31,884 bases of DNA from an uncultured Oscillospiraceae bacterium (GTDB lineage Bacteria; Bacillota; Clostridia; Oscillospirales; Acutalibacteraceae). The position numbers and the translations under genes are program-made. The stretch lies in the NCBI GenBank assembly GCA_900556765.1, contig USQH01000002.1, positions 1-31,884 of the forward strand. The letters run 5' to 3'. Position 1 is the stretch's first letter. Each line of letters starts with the position of its first letter. This document shows positions 8,775-16,502 of this stretch, one piece after another. The notes under the pieces were generated by a model. The model was not told the origin of the DNA, did no database searches, and was given only the letters and a program-made list of their open reading frames with translations.

Positions 8775-8892
8775 GTCCGCGTTCCGTTCACGTGTCATCC
8801 GTGCGTTCACTTTTCGTCCGTGTGCCCACGTTTCGTCCGTGCGCCCACGTTTTGTCCGTGCGCCCGTTTTTCATCCGCACAATCGTGTTTCA
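8775..8892. repeat. 19-20-bp array reaching into the glycosidase stop codon
   Basis: Units like TTTTCGTCCGTGTGCCCACG, TTTCGTCCGTGCGCCCACG and TTTTTCATCCGCACAATCG follow each other with a 17-20-bp period. The last unit (TGTTTCATCCGCGCGG) contains the TCA that is the glycosidase stop on the minus strand, so the final codons appear to derive from the array. Confidence 0.7.
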
Positions 8893-11118
8893 TCCGCGCG
8901 GCATTTCACACTCGCCGCCGAATGTACGCCGTGCTTCGTGACTTGTGCCGTCGGGCAGGACGATTATCAGCCGCATATCGCTTTCGGCGGAGACGGTAAT
9001 GCGGAACTTGTCGCCGTCAATACGCCAGCCGACAGTGACATTGCCGCCAGGCGTGCAGACCGTCCCGTTCGCACGGGTCAGTCCGACCGTATTCGGCGCG
9101 ATTTTAACCGTATCGCCGTCGTAGCCGATCGGCTTTACGCCCAGCACCACGGCGGCAAACTCGTATATCGGCAGAGCGCCCCAGCCGTGACAATCGCTGC
9201 GCTCTTGCACGTCGTCCTCTACCCATGTCGTGCAGCCGCGCTGGAGCATGGCGCGCCAGCGGTCAAGGCAGGCGTACGCCTTTTCGTACAGGCCGACCTT
9301 TTCCAGCGCGCGGAAAAAGAAGAACATCATCGAATACGAACAGCGTGCGAGACTGTCGTCGGCATGCATACGCTCAATTACTTCGCGCGCCATAGAGCCG
9401 TCGACCGCACCTGCGAGCACCGCCCATATCTGCGCGTGCTGACTGTAACCGCCGCTCGCGCAGTCCTTGAACAGTCCGCGCTCCGTATCAAAGAAAAGTT
9501 TAACGGCGGCGTTGTTCACCGCGTCGGCGCGTAGGTCGTATTCGGCGGCTATATCGCCGTAGCCGAAGCAGCGGTTCATGTCGGCGGCGCGCCGCAGTGC
9601 CGTTGCGTACATAAAGCTGATGATCGAGGTCGGTTCCTTCGACGGAACGCCGTCGCGCCAGCCGTCGACCCAGTCGATAAATCGCCAGTGCTCGGTATCG
9701 CCGACTACGCCGTTTTCATCAATCAGCCGATCGAACCAGCCGAGTATGCCGTCTATTTTCGGCAGCAGCGAGCGAACGTAACGGCGGTCGTTCGGCGCAT
9801 AGCGCATATAGTCGTCCGCCATGTAAATGACGTGCAGTGAAAAGCCGGGTATCACCTGCTGTACCATGGACGGGTAACGCGCCTGAGTCATGCCGTCGGG
9901 ATACTGCGAGGTCATGAACTCGTCAAGGCACTTTTTCGCCAGCGCCCGATCGGAGGAGAGCTGATATGTGAAAAGCGCTTCCAGACGCGAATCCATCGCG
10001 TACTGGGTCTGTTCGTAATATGGGCAGTCCTCGAAGGTCTCGTGCATACAGTTGTTGACCGTGCGGCTGCTGGTCTCCCACAGCGCCCTTGAGTCGGGGT
10101 CGGAGCTGTCGAAGCTCGCCGAAACGGTCAGTGGATACTTGTTCTCGAAAAAGCAAAGGTCGCTGAGGGTAAGCGGCTGATCGGCCGTTTTGACCTCTAT
10201 ACGCATGAAGCGGACGGTGCGGAACCAAAACGGCTCGTAAACGCGGTCGCCGCCGTCGCAGTCGAGCAGGTCGGTCATGCCGTATATGATGCCGTCAAGA
10301 TCCTCGCGGTGCTTCTTTTTGATACGCCAGCCGTCCTTGAAAACATAACTCTCGGCATAGGTCAGGCGCACCGACGCGCCTTTGCCGCCGGAAAGCGCAA
10401 TGTGAGGCGTGCCTGTGCGGTGCTCCGACAGCGCGACCTCGATGAAATGCTCCGAGTCGGGCGCAAAGGTCACTTCGCCGCCGCCGATAAGGCTTGTCGC
10501 GTCGAGCGACGAGCGCATAACGCGGTCAAAATTCAGCGGCGTGCGGGTCATCGCGGGTATCGTGCGCGGCGACAGCCGCCAAATCGGCATTTCGCCGAAC
10601 GCATATTCGCGGTCGAACACGGCGTCGCAGACGCGTGCCGCCTGCTGCCAATCGAGGTCGGCGGCGCGATCAAAGTGAATATGCTCGGTAAAATCGGTCA
10701 GACACCAGTAGTCGGGTGATGTACATTCAAACGACGGGTCGTGCGCGACCTGCCAGTTTTCATCGGAGGAAATGTCGGTGTCGCCGTCGGGCGTGTGAAC
10801 AACTCCGTCGAGCATAAACGCCATGCGCTCGGTGCGGTGAAAGGATGCCATGCGGCGATCAAGATGCACGACCAGAGCGAGCAGTTCGTTTTCACCGTCG
10901 CGCAGCAGCGGCGTCAGATCGGCGGTTTCGTAATATGTAACAAAGCGGTTGCCCTTGCACGGGCCGATAAGCACCTCGGCGCCGTTCAAAAAGAGCTTGT
11001 ACCGCGTGTCGGCGCTGACGCGGACGGTCAGAGTGCTGCCGCTCGGCGCGCAAAAGCCGCGGCGAAAGCGGAACAGCCCCTCGGCGCGGTCAGCGGCGCG
11101 GTTGTCGGTTATCCACAT
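8890..11118 (-). CDS. GH78-type alpha-L-rhamnosidase-like glycoside hydrolase
   Basis: This 742-residue protein has an N-terminal jelly-roll region (ADTRYKLFLNGAEVLIGP at about 37-54), a second beta domain, an (alpha/alpha)6 catalytic domain from about 335, and a C-terminal beta domain. The catalytic stretch ETFEDCPYYEQTQYAMDSR (about 360-378) matches the bacterial rhamnosidase DCPxxEQ...D block, in which acidic residues act as general acid and base. No signal peptide is visible, so it probably acts in the cytoplasm on imported oligosaccharides or glycosides. Substrate specificity within this broad family cannot be told. A GGGGGTA ribosome site, a promoter at 11173-11201 and a terminator at 8687-8727 make it monocistronic. 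An eroded copy of its own 3' end lies just upstream. Confidence 0.85.
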   Translation of the reverse strand: MWITDNRAADRAEGLFRFRRGFCAPSGSTLTVRVSADTRYKLFLNGAEVLIGPCKGNRFVTYYETADLTPLLRDGENELLALVVHLDRRMASFHRTERMAFMLDGVVHTPDGDTDISSDENWQVAHDPSFECTSPDYWCLTDFTEHIHFDRAADLDWQQAARVCDAVFDREYAFGEMPIWRLSPRTIPAMTRTPLNFDRVMRSSLDATSLIGGGEVTFAPDSEHFIEVALSEHRTGTPHIALSGGKGASVRLTYAESYVFKDGWRIKKKHREDLDGIIYGMTDLLDCDGGDRVYEPFWFRTVRFMRIEVKTADQPLTLSDLCFFENKYPLTVSASFDSSDPDSRALWETSSRTVNNCMHETFEDCPYYEQTQYAMDSRLEALFTYQLSSDRALAKKCLDEFMTSQYPDGMTQARYPSMVQQVIPGFSLHVIYMADDYMRYAPNDRRYVRSLLPKIDGILGWFDRLIDENGVVGDTEHWRFIDWVDGWRDGVPSKEPTSIISFMYATALRRAADMNRCFGYGDIAAEYDLRADAVNNAAVKLFFDTERGLFKDCASGGYSQHAQIWAVLAGAVDGSMAREVIERMHADDSLARCSYSMMFFFFRALEKVGLYEKAYACLDRWRAMLQRGCTTWVEDDVQERSDCHGWGALPIYEFAAVVLGVKPIGYDGDTVKIAPNTVGLTRANGTVCTPGGNVTVGWRIDGDKFRITVSAESDMRLIIVLPDGTSHEARRTFGGECEMPRG

Positions 11119-11172
11119 AGAAAAATACCCCCAAAAGCGGTCACGATTTTCGGTAATCGGATTGATAGTTAT

Positions 11173-11201
11173 ATTGTAATAAATAACGCGGCGAAATTCA
11201 A
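11173..11201 (-). promoter_or_regulatory. Probable promoter of the glycosidase gene
   Basis: On the minus strand TTGAAT (11196-11201) and TACAAT (11173-11178) are separated by 17 bp, about 55 bp before the start codon. It directly abuts the eroded gene remnant at 11202. Confidence 0.55.
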
Positions 11202-11320
11202 CCGCAAATGTGCGCCGTGCTTCATGACTTGTGGGTTGTCAAGACGGTTACCGGACGCATATTGCTTTCGGCGGAGACAGTAGTGCTGAATTTGCCGCTG
11301 TCGATACGCGCGCCCACCAA
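11202..11320 (-). pseudogene. Remnant of a duplicated glycosidase 3' end
   Basis: The stretch aligns base by base with the 3' end of the intact glycosidase gene (about 8925-9040). For instance both contain GCTTTCGGCGGAGAC, and TGCGCCGTGCTTCATGACTTGTG faces TACGCCGTGCTTCGTGACTTGTG. Translated on the minus strand it reads RIDSGKFSTTVSAESNMRPVTVL, against RIDGDKFRITVSAESDMRLIIVL in the intact protein, then loses frame. It is what is left of a tandem copy that once lay upstream on the same strand. Its right edge runs straight into a 20-bp repeat array. Confidence 0.85.
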
Positions 11321-11420
11321 CTCGGACGCCGTGACCCCCACTAGGACGCCGTGACCCCCACTAGGACGCCGTGACCCCCACTTGAACGTCGCGCCCACCA
11401 ACACGGACACGGTGCTACCC
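11321..11420. repeat. 20-bp tandem array, three near-identical plus two degenerate units
   Basis: The unit CTAGGACGCCGTGACCCCCA repeats exactly every 20 bp at 11321 (one mismatch), 11341 and 11361, followed by degraded units at 11381 and 11401. The final 20 bp of the gene remnant (11301-11320) loosely resemble a unit, so the array may have grown out of decaying coding sequence. Confidence 0.9.
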
Positions 11421-11753
11421 AATTTACGCATTGCGTGACTGATTTTCACGCGCTGTGATCTCATGCACGCACCTTGCAACCACACGCCACGGCACAGATT
11501 TCCCTTCCATGCTTGTTAAAGGTTATTTCCTCGTTATGGAAAATGACCGCATGAATGAAAAAAGGTTGCTTTCCTGTAAGAAAGCGACGCGCCGCATGGC
11601 ATGACGGAGATGATTGATTACAAGCATCTTGCAACTTGTTTTCGTGCGCTGCGTTCCCATTCACGCATAGTGTCCAATCCATACGGGGCGCGTTGTGGTC
11701 GTGAATCCCACTCGGCGCTTGCAATCTTCCTGTTTTGACAAGGAGAATATTTA
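11421..11753. other. Spacer, no gene seen
   Basis: No credible coding or RNA gene is seen here. There are scattered CACGC/GCGTG motifs in the style of the neighbouring arrays and no clear tandem period. Open frames are short and without family resemblance. Confidence 0.45.
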
Positions 11754-11931
11754 TACGCAACGTGCCATCCAATTAACGGACGGCACCCCGTTCACGCACC
11801 GCGCCATCCAATTAACGGACGGCACCCCGTTCACGCACCGCGCCATCCAATCAACGGACAGCACCCCGTTCACGCAACGTGCTATCCAATTAACGGACGG
11901 CATCTCATACACGCACCGTGCCACCACACAC
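11754..11931. repeat. 39-bp tandem array, four units plus a partial
   Basis: CCATCCAATTAACGGACGG or a close variant starts at 11765, 11804, 11843 and 11882, an exact 39-bp period. A partial copy starts at 11921. Each unit joins a half like TTCACGCACCGCG to a half AATTAACGGACGGCACC. Because 39 is a multiple of three, an open frame of 13-residue repeats (RAIQLTDGTPFTH) runs through it; no ribosome site or homology supports translation. Confidence 0.92.
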
Positions 11932-12559
11932 TTACGGTGTTACACACTTGAATGATGCACTGCAATTCACACGCGCCGCTACGCCCATTCACGCACTGTG
12001 CTACTTACTCGCGCTCTGCATCACTCACATGCATCACGCTTTCCAAACACGCTTCTCAACATTAATTCACGCACGGTGCGACGACTTCGACATATCGAAT
12101 TTGCCGCGTCGTGAATAACGGTCACGCAATTTTGGATTTTTTTGCAAAAAAACATCGCCGAACAAGGCGAAACACAGCGAAAACAACCGCAATAACTCAC
12201 CGCGCACCAGTTCACGTGCGCTATGCATTTTCATTTACCGCATTGCCGTTTTCGTTTGTGCTATACCCAGCGCTGTTGCGGCTCTCCTCGGCGTAGAATC
12301 CGCAAAAACCGCATGAAATCAGTGCTTTTTTCAATGCGGTAGAGCCGCGATTTATGAACTCTTACCGCCTCGTTCTTGCATGGTAGAGTCGATTTTTCGG
12401 CGTGGTAGAGGCTGATTTAAAACCGTAGGTTGCTTTGTGCGTCAAAGAATGTTATCCTGCACCTGTCACCGGACGGTTTAACGAATGAGCATCTGCAAAT
12501 AGGTAAAGTATGCATATCGCGTTCGGTGTAAATACTCAGCGGAAACAGAGGGAATAAAT
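11932..12559. other. Spacer with degenerate repeats before degV
   Basis: No gene seen. The left part continues CACGCACxGTGC-like units, with an exact GCACGGTGC at about 12074. Near 12336, 12380 and 12400 the string GGTAGAG recurs in a G/T context (GCGGTAGAGCC, ATGGTAGAGTC, GTGGTAGAGGC). A weak promoter-like TTGCTT-17-TATCCT at about 12430-12458 could drive degV, but this is uncertain. Confidence 0.4.
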
Positions 12560-13420
12560 ATGATACAGCTTTTTACCGATTCGGCCGCAAATCTGACCGC
12601 ACAACTTGCAAATGAATACAACATCAGCGTAATACCGCTGTCTTACACAATGGGCGGCGAACAGAAAAATCAGCTTGACGATTTTGACGGAAAAGCGTTT
12701 TACGACGCTCTGCGCGCCGGCGAGGTGGTAAAGACCTCCATGATAAATATTGCCGCATTCACCGATCGCTTTGAAAATGAGCTGCGCGTCGGGAATGATA
12801 TACTGTACATCGGGCTGTCGGGCGGCGTCAGCGGCACGACCAATGCGGCGCAGATGGCGGCAAACGAGCTGCACGGAGAATATCCCGAACGGCGCATTGA
12901 GGTCATCGACTCGCGCGGCGCGTCTCTCGGCGAGGGAATGATCGTTCTGGAGGCGGCGAAAATGCTCCGCAGCGGTGCCGATCTTGATGAAGTGACGGCG
13001 CGCGTGAAGGAACTGATCCCGAATATGTGCCAGTGCTTTACGGTCGACGACCTGAATTACCTCAAGCGCAGCGGCAGAATTTCGGGAGCTGCGGCGCTCA
13101 TCGGCGGAATACTGGGCATACGCCCGTTGCTTATCGGTGACGACGAGGGCAGAATCGTCATGTACGACAAAATCCGCGGCGCAAAACGCGCGCTGGACGC
13201 GCTTGCCGAACGGTACGCGCGGCTTGTCACCGATAAAGCGCGTGAGATAGGCATTGCTCACGCCGACAACGAAGGCGGCGTTGCCTATCTGCTCGGAAAG
13301 CTCAGGGAACACGGCTTTTGCGGCAAGGAACTGACCGTTTGCTACGAGCCGGTCACCGGCGCTCATGTCGGCCCGGGAACAGTGGCACTTTTCTTTTACG
13401 GCAAGAGCCGCGTTTTATAA
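12560..13420 (+). CDS. DegV family fatty-acid-binding protein
   Basis: DegV/FakB proteins bind one fatty acid and present it to a kinase such as FakA or to related lipid enzymes. The 286 residues match the usual length. Diagnostic blocks are TDSAANL (6-12), TSMINIAAF (about 59-67, the TSxPS-type loop), the GLSGGVSGTTNAA loop, VIDSRGASLGEG, LNYLKRSGRISG and the C-terminal GAHVGPGTVALFFYG, which hold the fatty-acid carboxylate and the tunnel. A GAGGG site lies seven bases before the ATG. No fakA-like DAK-domain gene is in the window. The four-gene acyl/glycosyltransferase cassette follows 360 bp downstream on the same strand, so a lipid-related link is plausible. Confidence 0.93.
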   Translation: MIQLFTDSAANLTAQLANEYNISVIPLSYTMGGEQKNQLDDFDGKAFYDALRAGEVVKTSMINIAAFTDRFENELRVGNDILYIGLSGGVSGTTNAAQMAANELHGEYPERRIEVIDSRGASLGEGMIVLEAAKMLRSGADLDEVTARVKELIPNMCQCFTVDDLNYLKRSGRISGAAALIGGILGIRPLLIGDDEGRIVMYDKIRGAKRALDALAERYARLVTDKAREIGIAHADNEGGVAYLLGKLREHGFCGKELTVCYEPVTGAHVGPGTVALFFYGKSRVL

Positions 13421-13781
13421 AGACCGTGCGTAAAAACCACACGAAAATTACGCGAGGATCACACAAAAAAGCCGTGTAAAAGCACGATAACGATGAAATT
13501 ACGCAAAAATCGTGAGTATAATTTCACCGCCGCACAAAAATCATGCAAAATCAGCGCGGTTTATAAAAAATCGCGCGGCATGGTGCCATCGCGGTATTGG
13601 ACATTATTGCACTGCGGCATGGTGTCATTACGGCATTGCGGTATTGGACATTACTGCACTGCGGTATCGTGTCATCACGGTATTGGACATTACTGCACTG
13701 CGACAAATGCGGCATGACAAATGCGCATTGTGATGTGCCGCACCGCCGCGGACGAATAAACCAAAAAAAGGAGGCAGACGC
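13421..13781. repeat. Spacer with degenerate repeats and a 39/47-bp array
   Basis: From 13421 to about 13560 the spacer has loose units such as CGTGCGTAAAAACCACACG and GCCGTGTAAAAGCACG. GGTATTGGACATTA then starts at 13593, 13640 and 13679, giving spacings of 47 and 39 bp. The extra 8 bp of the first interval looks like a local duplication (CGGCATTG/CGGTATTG). Short open frames through it are not credible genes. The tract ends before the GGAGG site of the next gene. Confidence 0.75.
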
Positions 13782-14573
13782 ATGAGAGACATATCGCCCA
13801 AAACGGTTTACTATACCGATCCGCTGACCGACGATTTCGCCGGCGTGCAAAAGGCATACTTCGACATTCCGCACGATTTCAAATTCATACGCGACGGGGC
13901 GCTTTGGCGCGCGCTGTCCTTTTGCGCCTACCGCCTTATTATGACCCCTTTTGCCTATCTGTATTGCAAGATAAAATTTCATTTGCATATTGTTGACCGC
14001 ACGACCGCGCCGATCAAAGCGCAAAAGGGCTGTTTTTTGTATCTTAATCACACGCTGCTCGCCGGCGACGCGTTTATTCCGACCCTCGCCGCCTTTCCGA
14101 AAAAGGTGTACGTCATCGTCAGTCCCGAAAACATTTCGTCGCCGTCAACGCGTAATTTCATTCTGATGAACGGGGCGATACCTCTGCCGCAGTCGCCGTC
14201 GGCGTTCCGACACTTTGCCGCCGCGGTCGACCGCCGCGTTGACGAGGGACACTGCGTCGCCGTGTATCCCGAGGCGCACATATGGCCCTACTGCACCGAG
14301 ATACGCCCATACCCGAGCAATTCATTCCGTTTTCCCGTGCGCAGCGGCGCGCCTGTGTATGTTTCGACCACCACCTTTCGCAAAAAGCGGCTCGGTCGCA
14401 CGCCGTCGGTCACGGTGTGGCTGGACGGCCCGTTTTACCCCGATGCCGACCTGCCTCAGAAAAAGGCTGAGCAAAAGCTGAGAGACACTGCCTACGGCGT
14501 AATGTGTGAAAACGCAAAAAAAAGCACTTTTCGACCCATCGAATACAAAAAGAGAGATGAGCAACAGCTATGA
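13782..14573 (+). CDS. PlsC-like 1-acyl-glycerol-phosphate acyltransferase family protein
   Basis: This 263-residue protein is predicted to move an acyl group onto a lipid or glycolipid acceptor at the membrane. The catalytic block is NHTLLAGD (89-96), which spaces His and Asp by five residues rather than the usual four (HX4D). YPEAHIWPY (162-170) matches the third PlsC block. A hydrophobic segment around residues 45-65 could anchor it. GGAGG lies seven bases before the ATG. Its stop overlaps the next gene by four bases (ATGA), tying it to the glycosyltransferase genes. The acceptor is unknown. It is distantly similar to the fourth gene of the cassette (shared RPY and YPDADL motifs), suggesting an old duplication. 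Confidence 0.8.
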   Translation: MRDISPKTVYYTDPLTDDFAGVQKAYFDIPHDFKFIRDGALWRALSFCAYRLIMTPFAYLYCKIKFHLHIVDRTTAPIKAQKGCFLYLNHTLLAGDAFIPTLAAFPKKVYVIVSPENISSPSTRNFILMNGAIPLPQSPSAFRHFAAAVDRRVDEGHCVAVYPEAHIWPYCTEIRPYPSNSFRFPVRSGAPVYVSTTTFRKKRLGRTPSVTVWLDGPFYPDADLPQKKAEQKLRDTAYGVMCENAKKSTFRPIEYKKRDEQQL

Positions 14574-15418
14574 TTTCGGTCATGTACGCCGGAAACGACA
14601 GAATGTTTGACGGCATTTTAATATCGGCGATGTCCTCGGCGCGTCACACGGCGGAGAGCTTTGACGTCTATCTTTTGACCATGGATCTCACCGACTCCGA
14701 CCCAGACTACCGTCCCATCAGCGAGGAGCAGAGGGCGTTTATCGAGGAAATATATCGCTCGGCAAATGCGGACAGCCGCGTCAGTATTATTGACGTGGGC
14801 GATCTGTACCGTGACAGCCTGTTTAATTCGCCAAATTCCCAAACCGATTACACGCCCTACTGCTTTTTGCGGCTGTTCGCCGACCGCCTGCCGACGCTGC
14901 CCGAAAAGGTGCTGTACCTTGACGCGGATACCATTGTCAACGGCGACCTCTCGCCGCTGTTCCACACCGATATCGGCGGCTGTGAATACGGCGCCGTGCT
15001 CGATTACTACGGGCGGTGGTTCATGGGCTACCGCTATGTCAATTCGGGCGTTATGCTGCTGAATATGACCGAGCTGCGGCGAACGGGGCTGCTTCGGCGC
15101 GCGGTGGCGCTTTGCGCCGAAAGGCGGCTTTTTCTGCCCGACCAGACGGCGCTGCACAGGCTGACGACGAAAAAGTATCTGCTGCCCGCCGAGTACAACG
15201 AGCAAAAGCACTACGACCGTGACGGCACGGTCATTCAGCATTTTACCAAAACGATACTGTGGCTGCCATACTTTCACACGCGTAACATAAAGCCTTGGCA
15301 GACCGAACTGGTCAGCGAGGTGCTGACCGACCGCTACGACGACCTGCTGTGCGAATACCTCGCGAAAAAGCGGGAATACGAGGAGATCAGCTATGACAAG
15401 AAAAGCAACGCAAGATAA
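14570..15418 (+). CDS. Glycosyltransferase family 8 protein (first copy)
   Basis: GT8 enzymes are retaining transferases that use UDP- or GDP-sugars with a metal bound by a DxD motif. This 282-residue protein has an N-terminal strand ISVMYAGND, the metal site in VLYLDADT (115-121, DAD at 118-120), YVNSGVMLLN (156-165), LPDQTALH, and a C-terminal IQHFTKT...IKPW stretch that closes the active site. No signal peptide or membrane segment is seen, so it probably works at the inner face of the membrane. It overlaps both neighbours (4 bp with the acyltransferase, 26 bp with the second GT8). The sugar and acceptor cannot be inferred. Confidence 0.9.
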   Translation: MISVMYAGNDRMFDGILISAMSSARHTAESFDVYLLTMDLTDSDPDYRPISEEQRAFIEEIYRSANADSRVSIIDVGDLYRDSLFNSPNSQTDYTPYCFLRLFADRLPTLPEKVLYLDADTIVNGDLSPLFHTDIGGCEYGAVLDYYGRWFMGYRYVNSGVMLLNMTELRRTGLLRRAVALCAERRLFLPDQTALHRLTTKKYLLPAEYNEQKHYDRDGTVIQHFTKTILWLPYFHTRNIKPWQTELVSEVLTDRYDDLLCEYLAKKREYEEISYDKKSNAR

Positions 15419-16502
15419 TGCGTATACTATAAAAACAAAATCGCCCCGTCACAGCGCGCATGAAATCAATCGGGACTCGGGTTATGACAAACCGCACGGC
15501 GAAACGACCGGTAAATTGCACGCCGAAATGCACTGTGAAACGACCGGCAAATCGCACGGACAAACGCACGGCACGGTGACTGTTTTTTACGCCTGCGACG
15601 ACCGATATATCCCCTATCTTTCGGTGTCGCTGCGCTCGCTCATTGAAAACAGCGACGGCCAAACCGATTATGATGTGATTATTCTGCACAGCGGCGTGAG
15701 CGCGGCAAACAAAGCGGCGATACGCGGTCTTGCGACCGAAAATGTAAAGGTGCGCTTTGCCGATGTTTCCGACCGCCTGCGACCGCTCGCCGCGCGGCTT
15801 TCCCTGCGCGATTATTACAGTCTGTCGATTTATTACCGCATATTCATTCCATCACTCTTTCCCGAAAAGAAAAAGGCGGTGTATCTGGACTCCGATACGG
15901 TGGTGCTGTCCGACATTGCCGAGCTGTACCGCACCGAGCTTTGCGGTAAAATGGTGGCGGCAGTGTCCGACGCGGTGGTCGCCAGCGAGGATGTGTTCAT
16001 CCGCTACGCCGAGGAGGGAGTCGGCGTGCCATACCGACGGTACTTTAATTCGGGCGTTATGGTCATGGATCTGGAGGAAATGCGCCGTCAGGATGTGCAG
16101 GGCAGCTTCACACGACTGCTCAGCACATATCATTTCAACACCATCTGCCCCGATCAGGACTACCTGAATGTGATTTGCCGCGGAAAGGTGCTGTATCTCG
16201 GCAGCGAGTGGAACAAAATGTCGGTGGACGATTCGCCCTGCGGCAGGCTGAGACTGGTGCATTACAATATGTTTTTTAAGCCGTGGTACTACTCCGATGT
16301 GCGCTATCAGGAGCATTTTTGGCATTACGCCGCCCGTTCGCCCTTTTACAGCCGACTGCTGTCCGAGCGCGGACGGTTCGGTGAGGAGGAGCGTCGCCGC
16401 GATGCCGCGGCCGGCGAAAATCTGCGCGCGGCAGCGACGGCAATAATCGGGGACGCGGCCAATTTCAGGCGAGTGCTTGCCGAGGGGGAAGCGACGGTAT
16501 GA
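15393..16502 (+). CDS. Glycosyltransferase family 8 protein (second copy) with repeat-derived N-terminus
   Basis: The GT8 domain starts only at about residue 62 (VTVFYACDDRYIPYLSVSL). It has DSD (166-168, in AVYLDSDTVV), YFNSGVMVMD (217-226), CPDQDYLN and a C-terminal FKPWYY. The first 61 residues have no counterpart in the family; residues 35-60 are a 12/36-bp repeat rich in H, G, E, T and K (HGETTGKLHAEMHCETTGKS is the first part). The start at 15393 has a strong GAGGAG site at good distance inside the end of the previous gene, so the extension is probably translated. A GTG at about 15574 would give the plain domain but lacks a good ribosome site. The first residues, MTRK, also match the start of the next gene. 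Confidence 0.87.
   Translation: MTRKATQDNAYTIKTKSPRHSAHEINRDSGYDKPHGETTGKLHAEMHCETTGKSHGQTHGTVTVFYACDDRYIPYLSVSLRSLIENSDGQTDYDVIILHSGVSAANKAAIRGLATENVKVRFADVSDRLRPLAARLSLRDYYSLSIYYRIFIPSLFPEKKKAVYLDSDTVVLSDIAELYRTELCGKMVAAVSDAVVASEDVFIRYAEEGVGVPYRRYFNSGVMVMDLEEMRRQDVQGSFTRLLSTYHFNTICPDQDYLNVICRGKVLYLGSEWNKMSVDDSPCGRLRLVHYNMFFKPWYYSDVRYQEHFWHYAARSPFYSRLLSERGRFGEEERRRDAAAGENLRAAATAIIGDAANFRRVLAEGEATV
15494..15575 (+). repeat. In-frame 12/36-bp repeat inside the GT8 gene
   Basis: GAAACGACCGG occurs at 15501 and 15537, 36 bp apart. GCAC sub-units start at 15494, 15518, 15530, 15554 and 15566, at multiples of 12 bp. All periods are multiples of three, so the frame stays open. The style (GCACGGCGAAAC, GCACGCCGAAAT) resembles the intergenic arrays of this genome. 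Confidence 0.85.

Noticed and set aside
8013..8890. Plus-strand open frames between nadA and the glycosidase
   Set aside because: Low-complexity translation of the CACGCACC-type array, without family resemblance and crossed by a clear minus-strand terminator.
12536..13366. A 276-residue minus-strand frame opposite degV
   Set aside because: DegV on the plus strand has all family motifs and a ribosome site; the minus frame has neither.
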